From: Streptomyces fulvoviolaceus
Lineage (GTDB): Bacteria; Actinomycetota; Actinomycetes; Streptomycetales; Streptomycetaceae
Direction of reading: 5' to 3'
DNA length: 60,929 nt
NCBI RefSeq assembly: GCF_000718165.1
Contig: NZ_JOEY01000061.1
Coordinates: 1-60,929 of the forward strand
The notes beneath the pieces were generated by a model that saw nothing but the letters and a program-made list of their open reading frames with translations, ran no database searches and was not told where the DNA came from. The position numbers and the translations under genes are program-made. Positions 54,878 through 60,929 of this stretch are shown piece by piece. Within the stretch, counting starts at the first letter, position 1, and each line of letters starts with the position of its first letter.

Positions 54878-55590
54878 TCAGATGGAAAGGGCCAGTCGGC
54901 GCGCGTCGTACATCGCTGCGTGGATGTCGCGGCCGGCCACCGCGTCACCGATGCGGTACAGCCGATAGCCACCATCGGGATTGCTCACCAGCTGCTGCGG
55001 CGCGACGGTGACGAGTGCGTCGAGGTCGACCTCACCGAGGTTCGTGGACGCGTCCTTGAGTTCCAGAAAGACGTCGTCGTTGGGCAACGTGCCGTGCTCG
55101 ACCACCACCTGGTCCACGACGCGCTCCACGCACTGACCGATGTATTCGTTGCGGAGCACGGCCACGAGCCCGTCGCCGCCGCGGCGGACCTCGCGAAGCC
55201 GGTGGTCCGGGGTGAGCCGTACGCCGGCGCGGTAGAAGGACTCGAGGTACGCCGGGTACAGGGTGCCGTTCACCTCGTGGCCAACCTCTCGGTCGGGGGT
55301 GGCGATCTCCACCTCCGAGCCGGCCGCGATGAGCCGCTCGGCGGTGGACAGGGCCTGGTGGTTGCCGTGGTCGTCGAAGACGAGGACCCGCCGCCCTGGT
55401 GCCGCGTCGCCGCCGAGGATGTCCCAGGTCGACACGACGCGGCCCTCTCCGGCGTCGAGCGTCGGCGTGGCGGGCAGCCCACCGGCGGCGAGGATCACGA
55501 CGTCCGGGCGCAGGGCCCGGACATCGGCGGCGTCGGCGTAGCCGTTGAGCCGCACCGTGTGTGCGGTCGCGCTCTTCACAGTTCCCGAAA
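54878..55590 (-). pseudogene. flavin-dependent oxidoreductase, C-terminal fragment
   Basis: The readable part begins near GTVKSATAHTVRLNGYADAA, followed by RPDVVILAAGGLPATPTLD, RRVLVFDDHGNHQALSTAERL and the ending YRLYRIGDAVAGRDIHAAM. This is the NAD/FAD-binding C-terminal half of NADH:flavin oxidoreductases such as dienoyl-CoA reductase and N-methylproline demethylase. The N-terminal barrel with the FMN site is absent, and the frame upstream is not protein-like, so it is 5'-truncated. Confidence 0.65.
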
Positions 55591-56021
55591 CAAGTCTTCC
55601 CGCCCAGCTCCGCTGCACCGCCGCGGTGCTGATGCTGTACGCGACGGTGATCGCCTCGGAGGACGTCGCGGCCGGGTCACAGGAAAAGCGGACCACTGTT
55701 CTCGACGTCGCGCTCGATCTGCTTGCTTCCGCCGGGCTCACGGCGATCGCACCCGCCGGACATGGCGTAGACGCTCGGGCGCACGGGGCTCGGCGGGGCG
55801 CCTCACCCAAGCGGCCGGACCTGCCTAACGTACAGAGAGATCACTACCTGCCCTGGAGTTCCCATTCCCGGTACCCGCCGGAAGAGGCCCGCCGACGCCC
55901 TCGATGCCCTCGAGCCTCCGGGCAACGCCGATCCGACTGTCGGCGTGGTGTCGGCGAGGTTCCTGTCGACGACGTTCCACAGACAGTCCGCGTTCCGCCA
56001 ACAGCCTTTCCAGCGGGGCTC

Positions 56022-56981
56022 TCAGCTCCACAGGGTCACGTGAATGGCCGGCCGGAAACGGCCCGCCGTCACCCCCGCGCCCCGCAGCATCGCCTGCAGG
56101 GCACGGGGCGTCGTGACAAAACGGCGCAGCTCCGCGGCAACCGGCGACGCCTCACGGCCTCGGAGGGTCAGCAGGTTCCAGGAGCCGCGCAGCGGCGGCA
56201 CCGAGCCGTTGAGCGTGTGCAGGCCTCCGGACGCGAGATCTTTCGCGATGGCGAAGGCCACCGCGAGGGCCACGCCCTTCCCGTGTTTGGCCTCGTCGAC
56301 GGATGCGGAGTGGCTCTGGAAGATGCGCTGGTTGTGTTCGGGGACGCTCAGGCGTCTGAGCACCGACGGCACCATGCCGACCTTGCCGATTGCCGAGGGC
56401 CCCAACAGCCAGGTCTGTTCGCGCAGTTCGCCCGCACCGACGGCGCCACCGGACGCGAGCGGGTGATCGGGACCGACGACCGCAACCATCTGGTAATTGA
56501 GGAAATGTGTACAGGTCACCCCATCGTCCAGGGCGGCGGGCCGGGGGCCGACGGCCGCATCCACGGCCCGCGTCCGCAGCAACGGTGCGAAGTCCCCGGG
56601 ATCGTGCACGCTCAGCTCCACATCCAGGTCGTCGGCGCGCCCCGCGAACACCTCGATCAGACCGGGCGCGGCATGCTCCGCGAACAGACTCGACACGGCC
56701 ACCCGCAGCAGCCGGCGACCCGCACCCGCCTGGCGCACCTCGAGAACGGTCCGCTCCTGCAACCCCAGCAACTCCGCCGCGCGAGTGGCCAGCCGCAGCC
56801 CACCCGGAGTGAACGCCAGCCCACTGCCGGTGCGCGTGAACAACCGGTCGCCCAACTCCCTACGCAGATGCCCGATATGCATCGAGACCGCTGCTTCACT
56901 GACCGCGAGATCGGCCGCGGCGGCTTTCACCGAACCACAACGGACCGTCGCCGCAAAGGCCCGCAACTGCGCCGGGGTCAC
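56022..56981 (-). CDS. LysR-family transcriptional regulator
   Basis: The 319-residue protein has the helix-turn-helix in residues 1-60 (MTPAQLRAFAATVRCGS, AAADLAVSEAAVSMHIGHLR, RLFTRTGSGLAFTPGG) and a co-inducer domain with LLRVAVSSLFAEHAAPGLIE and LNYQMVAVVGPDHPLA. The pattern resembles CbbR-like regulators. It may once have controlled the truncated oxidoreductase gene close by; its present target is not clear. Confidence 0.85.
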   Translation of the reverse strand: MTPAQLRAFAATVRCGSVKAAAADLAVSEAAVSMHIGHLRRELGDRLFTRTGSGLAFTPGGLRLATRAAELLGLQERTVLEVRQAGAGRRLLRVAVSSLFAEHAAPGLIEVFAGRADDLDVELSVHDPGDFAPLLRTRAVDAAVGPRPAALDDGVTCTHFLNYQMVAVVGPDHPLASGGAVGAGELREQTWLLGPSAIGKVGMVPSVLRRLSVPEHNQRIFQSHSASVDEAKHGKGVALAVAFAIAKDLASGGLHTLNGSVPPLRGSWNLLTLRGREASPVAAELRRFVTTPRALQAMLRGAGVTAGRFRPAIHVTLWS

Positions 56982-57130
56982 CCAAAACCTCCCCCAGCCA
57001 CACCACAGGCGCCCGAAGACCTATGGCCTCCACCCAAAATTAGCGCACCAGTTCACCACCAACCACGAAAAATGGCCGTGAACCCCAGAGCGCCCCGCGC
57101 ACAGCGACAACACCCATCCGGCCAACGGGC

Positions 57131-57739
57131 CTACGGCCGCACGGGACACGCACCACGCCCAGCCGCAGCATCCCAACCCACCACAGCAAGAACCACAGCC
57201 GCCGCGCCGGTACCCAGAACCGCACCAGCCACGACATCGCCCGGATAGTGCACCCCGGTATGGATCCGTGAATAACCCACCGCGCAGGCCAACAGTCCCA
57301 GCGGAACCGTGGCGACGGGGAACGCGGGCCCCACGGCCGCGGCGAAGGCGACCGCCGACGCGGTGTGGCCCGAAGGGAAGGACGCGGACTTCGGCATGGG
57401 CACGTGCCGTCCGGGAAACGGCGAGTCCTCGGCCCGGTGCGGACGCGGCCGGCGGACCAGGCGCTTGCCGAGGAGGTTCGCGCTCGCCGAGGCGACGCCG
57501 ACGGCAGCGACCCCCAGAGCGGCGGCACGCCGAGGTCGGCCGGGGCGCAACGCCAGTAGTCCGGCGACCACGAACGAGATCTTGGAGTGGTCCGCCGCCG
57601 CGGACAACCGCCGTAGGGCGTAGTCCAGGGTCGGTGTCCTGGTAATCCTCACGGCCTCGTACAGCGCCTGGTCGAGGGCGGCGAGATCGCGCAACAGCTC
57701 GCGCGGTGCGAGTTGGTCCCGCTGCGGGCGGTCAAGCAT
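57131..57739 (-). CDS. PAP2-family phosphatase (membrane)
   Basis: The 202-residue protein has the three PAP2 motifs: KRLVRRPRP, SASFPSGHTAS and YSRIHTGVHYPGDVVAG, with the catalytic His residues in the second and third. It has about five membrane segments. Such enzymes remove phosphate from phosphatidic acid, prenyl pyrophosphates or related lipids. Its start overlaps the end of the lipid kinase gene by eight bases, so the pair is translated together and could act in a kinase/phosphatase cycle on the same lipid. Confidence 0.88.
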   Translation of the reverse strand: MLDRPQRDQLAPRELLRDLAALDQALYEAVRITRTPTLDYALRRLSAAADHSKISFVVAGLLALRPGRPRRAAALGVAAVGVASASANLLGKRLVRRPRPHRAEDSPFPGRHVPMPKSASFPSGHTASAVAFAAAVGPAFPVATVPLGLLACAVGYSRIHTGVHYPGDVVAGAVLGTGAAAVVLAVVGWDAAAGRGACPVRP

Positions 57740-59111
57740 CGCTGTGCTCCTGGTTCTTTGCGGTCGTGCGGGGAGTTCGATCGAGGGCGAGGCGCACTAC
57801 GCGGCGCCAGTCCACGGACGGAGCGGTGTACGGCGCACCGGGGCGGTGTCTGGGCACCCGCACCCTGAGCGCACCCGGCCGTACGGTGCACACGACGGGC
57901 TGGGGCAGCGTGAGCGCCTCACCGTCGACGGCCACCGGGATGAGCTCCTCGTCGGCCTCGACAGCCACACGACGCGAGGTCAGCGAGGTGATGCCGCTGG
58001 CCCGTTCGCCCAGCAGTGCCAGCTCGGCGGCCTGGGCCGCGCCCTCGATCCGGACGGCGATCACGCCGAGTTCGCCTCTGTCGAGGCGTGGTCTGCGTCC
58101 GCCGCCCAGTGGATCGGCACGGGCGTAGGGGTTGTTGCTCACCAGAAGCGCCTGCGGGGCTTGTAACGGTTCGTCGTCCACCCGGGCCGCCAGCTTCACG
58201 CCGGCCTCGCCGGCCAGCAGGCCCGGCAGCTGGTCGAGCGCGGTGACAGCCTTGGCGTCGCGGTAGTCGGGGTTCTGCACGAGCTCCGCGTACGCCCCGA
58301 ACGAAACCGTGTTGACGAAGGGCCGCCCGGCCACGTCGCCCAGGTCGACGCGGAGTTCCACGCCGTCCGAGAGGGCGTGCAGGCCGCTCTCCGGGTCGTC
58401 ACGGTCCAGGCCCAGGTCCATGGCGAAATGGTTGCGCGTCCCGGCGGCCAGGACCATGAACGGCACACCGTGTTCGGCGGCCACCCCCGCCACCAGGGCC
58501 TGAGTGCCGTCACCGCCGGCCACGCCGAGAAGATCCGCGCCCTCCGCGACAGCCTGACGGGCCAGTTCCGCCGGATCCGGGTTGCTGTCCAGGTCCAGCA
58601 GAATCACCCGGGCACCCAACACCTCGGCCCGCTCCACCAATCCGTGTCTCCCGACCTTGCCGCCTCCCGACCGCGGATTCATGATCAGCACCGGCCTGCG
58701 GGGCGGCCTGGTCGAGCGGGAGTGCATGCCGTGAGGTTTACGCAGACGGCGCAGCGCGCTCCTGGCGCAGGCCAGCGCCGCCGCCCACGACCCGAGCGCC
58801 GCCACCGCGACCAGCCACAGGCCCGAAACCGCGTACAGGACCAGGACGCCGATCGGCGCGGCCAGAGCCAGCAGGGCGCCAAACAGCCGTGCTACTCCCC
58901 GGTGTGCCAGGGCCCACCAGATGCCCGCGCCGGCCAGGCCGAGGCCCGCCAGGCCCAGCAGCAGGATCAGCCACTGGCCTGCTCCGGCCACCACCGCCGC
59001 GACGGCGCCCGCCACACAGAACAGAGCCAGCCGGGCCAAGGCCCGCGCCACCCCCACCTCTGTGCCGGAGCCGTCCGGCTCCGTCTCGTCGGTCGTCCGG
59101 ATCGCGTTCAT
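57732..59111 (-). CDS. diacylglycerol kinase-family lipid kinase with N-terminal membrane domain
   Basis: The ATG at 59111 (MNAIRTTDETEPDG) gives 459 residues. Residues 25-130 form about four membrane helices. The catalytic domain begins with PVLIMNPRSGGGKVGRHGLV (ATP/substrate loop), then LLGVAGGDGTQALVAGVA, the nucleotide-binding GGDGT motif, and LAAGTRNHFAMDLGLDRDDP. The final part is beta-rich. This family phosphorylates diacylglycerol, sphingosine or similar lipids. The membrane domain is an addition to the usual soluble form. It is coupled to a PAP2 phosphatase. Confidence 0.88.
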   Translation of the reverse strand: MNAIRTTDETEPDGSGTEVGVARALARLALFCVAGAVAAVVAGAGQWLILLLGLAGLGLAGAGIWWALAHRGVARLFGALLALAAPIGVLVLYAVSGLWLVAVAALGSWAAALACARSALRRLRKPHGMHSRSTRPPRRPVLIMNPRSGGGKVGRHGLVERAEVLGARVILLDLDSNPDPAELARQAVAEGADLLGVAGGDGTQALVAGVAAEHGVPFMVLAAGTRNHFAMDLGLDRDDPESGLHALSDGVELRVDLGDVAGRPFVNTVSFGAYAELVQNPDYRDAKAVTALDQLPGLLAGEAGVKLAARVDDEPLQAPQALLVSNNPYARADPLGGGRRPRLDRGELGVIAVRIEGAAQAAELALLGERASGITSLTSRRVAVEADEELIPVAVDGEALTLPQPVVCTVRPGALRVRVPRHRPGAPYTAPSVDWRRVVRLALDRTPRTTAKNQEHSDA

Positions 59112-59332
59112 GATGCTTCGGGCAATCCCCCGGGATTTCGTGTCTCGCGTGCACGGCACCATCAGTCTCCCCTACCGCCCCGGGTACTGCCCTGCCCGTC
59201 CCCCTTATGGCCGTGGCAACCCAACAGTCAGGGACCCTGCATCCCGCCGGGCTCTCACCAGGGCGGACAAGACCGACGGGACGCAGTAAGAAGCCCTCTC
59301 CGAGCTTCGTACGCGATCAATGGCAGGGAGGG

Positions 59333-60190
59333 TCAGCTCCGGCTGCGAAGCGCGTCGAGGACCTGGGGCCAGGCGGCCGTCCCCAAGAGCGCGTCGGTTT
59401 CGGGCGTGCCTCCGTACTGGAAGCGTGGCGAGGCCGACGCCGGGCTCTCGCCAGGAAAGCGTGGGCGGTGGCCGGCGTCGTGGCGGGTGATCAGACGCGC
59501 CGTGGCCCCGACGGAGCGCCGGCGTTGTGCCAGGTGTTCGGCGAAGGGAAGAGACGGCCACATCGCATCGTCGCCGCCTGCGACCAGGAGCAGATCGGCC
59601 CGCGCCTTCTCCGCGGGGATCTCCGCCGGAGGGAGCAGGTCAGCAAACGACCGCTCGCTCAGTTCGTACCACCCGCGGATGGCGACCGGCCCACCGTCCG
59701 TCTCCGCGGGAGTCCAGGAATCGTCCAGCGGGACGAACGGCACCGCCTGGTCTCGCCAGGTCCAGGACGATCGATACGGGTGTCGTGCTCCATCCAGCCC
59801 GGGTCCGACGTTGCACCAGACCCGGGACGTGGGCGACATCGCGACGACGACGTCCACGCGCGGATCGTGCACTGCCGTGAGCAGAGCTGCCTCAGCCCCT
59901 TTGGAAGTGCCCAGGATGCCGATCCGCTCCGCCCCGTTCGACCGGAGGAAGTCGACGGCGGCGGTGAAGGTCTCCAAGGGGATTTCGCAGATCCCCGGGG
60001 ACTGCCCCGGCCCTCCGAACCAGCGGATCGACACGGCCGTCATGCCCTGTTGGGCAAGGATGCGTGCCCTCTCCCGTTCGACGCGCCCGCTGGATCCCGC
60101 CAGGACCAGGACACCGATGTCACTGCCGCGCGCGGGAGCGGCCAGAACGCCCTCCCAAGGGTCGGTCAACTCGCGCTCAGTGACATCCAC
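59333..60190 (-). CDS. acyl-CoA thioesterase/BAAT-type alpha/beta hydrolase
   Basis: The GTG at 60190 follows GGGGGAG; the frame is open a few codons further without a better site. The 285-residue protein is an alpha/beta hydrolase: nucleophile in ILGTSKGAEAALL (G-T-S-K-G), Asp in VAGGDDAMWPSLPF and His in ITRHDAGHRPR. The sequence VSIRWFGGPGQSPGICEIPL is typical of the BAAT C-terminal family, acyl-CoA thioesterases or aminotransferases. The real substrate is not known. It stands alone downstream of nothing obvious. Confidence 0.8.
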   Translation of the reverse strand: MDVTERELTDPWEGVLAAPARGSDIGVLVLAGSSGRVERERARILAQQGMTAVSIRWFGGPGQSPGICEIPLETFTAAVDFLRSNGAERIGILGTSKGAEAALLTAVHDPRVDVVVAMSPTSRVWCNVGPGLDGARHPYRSSWTWRDQAVPFVPLDDSWTPAETDGGPVAIRGWYELSERSFADLLPPAEIPAEKARADLLLVAGGDDAMWPSLPFAEHLAQRRRSVGATARLITRHDAGHRPRFPGESPASASPRFQYGGTPETDALLGTAAWPQVLDALRSRS

Positions 60191-60260
60191 GTGCTCCCCC
60201 GTCGGTTGTCTCAATCTGTCAGCGCAGCCTAATCGGCGTTGGGTGCGGCTCTTTTCGAGG

Positions 60261-60272
60261 GAGCATGCTCCG
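60261..60272. repeat. perfect palindrome GGAGCATGCTCC
   Basis: A 12-base perfect palindrome stands about 70 bases before the 60190 start and 300 before the TnpB-related gene. It may be a regulatory site or part of an element end. No other feature is seen between 60191 and 60581. Confidence 0.25.
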
Positions 60273-60581
60273 TGACCGCGATGAGGTTGTCCTCAACTGT
60301 GCCGTCGGCGAGCAGGGCCGCCTTCGACCGTGCGGTGCAGCTCAGCGAGCACGACAAGTCCCTCGCTCTGGGCAAGGTTCACGCCACCCTCGCGAGATCC
60401 GGGAGCAGCTGGGGGACCTGCTGACGCAGGAAGACCGCGATGTCTCGGTGGCGCTGATGCAGGCCGAGTTCGACAAGCAGGGGTGGAGAACTGCTGGGGT
60501 TTGACTGAGCAGGAGTGCGTTCTGGCGTGTGTGAGTGAGTGCTGAGGCTCCCGGCCGACGGCTGAGTGCTGTCGTCCCGTG

Positions 60582-60929
60582 ATGAGCGGGTTATTCGAGG
60601 GGCTGTACGGGTGGGGTGGGGTGGGTGGGTTGCGGGAGCGTGCGGCGTCGTTCGTCGTGCCCGGCCCCTCGGGCGTGGCAGTCCGGACTCGCCTCAAGCA
60701 GTTCACGCCCGCCGATGAGGAGGTGCTCGCGCTGGTCGGTGCGTACCTCGGGTCGCTGGCTTCCCGGGACTTGAAGGTGCGGTGCGCGGAGGGTCTGGAG
60801 CATTCCGCGCAGACGTGGGCGGCGCGTAAGCGGGGCCTGACGTGTGTGTCGTCGTCCCGGTGGGCGGGTTCGATCACCAAGGCCACGCATGATCAGTGGG
60901 CGCTCGCCCGGCGTGGCCAGCTCGCCCAC
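60582..60929 (+). CDS. TnpB-related protein of IS200/IS605 type, N-terminal part (runs off window)
   Basis: The frame opens with MSGLFEGLYGWGGVGGLRER and is open for 116 codons to the last base of the window. The part VAVRTRLKQFTPADEEVLAL, LASRDLKVRCAEGLEH and GLTCVSSSRWAGSITKATHD matches streptomycete TnpB-related accessory proteins, whose arrays of Arg and Trp differ from typical TnpB. Only the N-terminal domain is visible, so it is unknown whether the RuvC-like nuclease site follows. The start has no strong ribosome binding site; a GTG directly before the ATG is possible. Confidence 0.6.
   Translation, partial: MSGLFEGLYGWGGVGGLRERAASFVVPGPSGVAVRTRLKQFTPADEEVLALVGAYLGSLASRDLKVRCAEGLEHSAQTWAARKRGLTCVSSSRWAGSITKATHDQWALARRGQLAH

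Overview
The window looks like Streptomyces or a close relative. The DNA is very GC-rich, codon third positions are almost always G or C, GTG starts are common, purine-rich ribosome binding sites are typical, and the insertion-sequence families and small hypothetical proteins are of streptomycete type. The dense mixture of intact accessory genes, broken genes and transposon debris suggests a variable chromosomal region such as an arm; that placement is inference.

About 1-29 kb is an accessory region full of mobile-element remains. It starts with fragments of an IS110 transposase and of TniB/TniQ transposition genes, a gene with an in-frame amber codon, and a Fic/Doc-like toxin-antitoxin pair behind three phased GGTACC palindromes. 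Next is an NAD-dependent DNA ligase pseudogene whose stop codon is the target site of an unusual IS5-type element; that element appears to carry a complete NUDIX hydrolase gene between its inverted repeats. Further on are a nuclease-like gene, a DinB-like gene, a broken zinc-finger/integrase gene, remnants of IS5, Tn3, ISL3 and IS630 elements, and an AraC/RibD-type pair. An MFS exporter, two nitrilase-superfamily genes (one lacking two catalytic residues), a VOC protein and a divergent MmyB-type regulator/SDR pair follow. After an intact IS5 and a dead IS630 come a methyltransferase, a RidA gene with an apparent 2-bp deletion, a LysR regulator, a chimera of an Abi_C-like fragment with a permease tail, and an ECF sigma factor with a SnoaL-like C-terminus.

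About 28.4-48 kb is a well-preserved catabolic block. A ROK repressor faces an operon for a sugar-binding lipoprotein, two permeases and a GH38 alpha-mannosidase; no ATPase is present, so a shared one is presumably used. After a conserved protein of unknown function and about 0.9 kb without a convincing gene, a tightly packed minus-strand operon encodes a ribose-type ABC transporter, a xylulokinase, a ribulose-phosphate-epimerase-like enzyme, a polyol dehydrogenase, an SDR, a second zinc dehydrogenase and a 6-phospho-3-hexuloisomerase-like SIS protein. It is faced by a SorC-type regulator, with a perfect palindrome between them. The set suggests uptake of a sugar or polyol, oxidation to a pentulose, phosphorylation and entry into pentose/hexulose phosphate metabolism.

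About 48-61 kb returns to accessory DNA: small enzymes (SnoaL-like, ABM-like), an LD-carboxypeptidase, a peptidase E, transposase scraps, a second and more deleted copy of the DNA ligase tail, a secreted DUF1996 protein with a strong terminator, a truncated flavin oxidoreductase and a LysR regulator. A translationally coupled lipid kinase/PAP2 pair, a BAAT-type thioesterase/hydrolase and the start of a TnpB-related protein running off the window end complete it.

All functional calls come from reading motifs and recalled family features; no database search was run.
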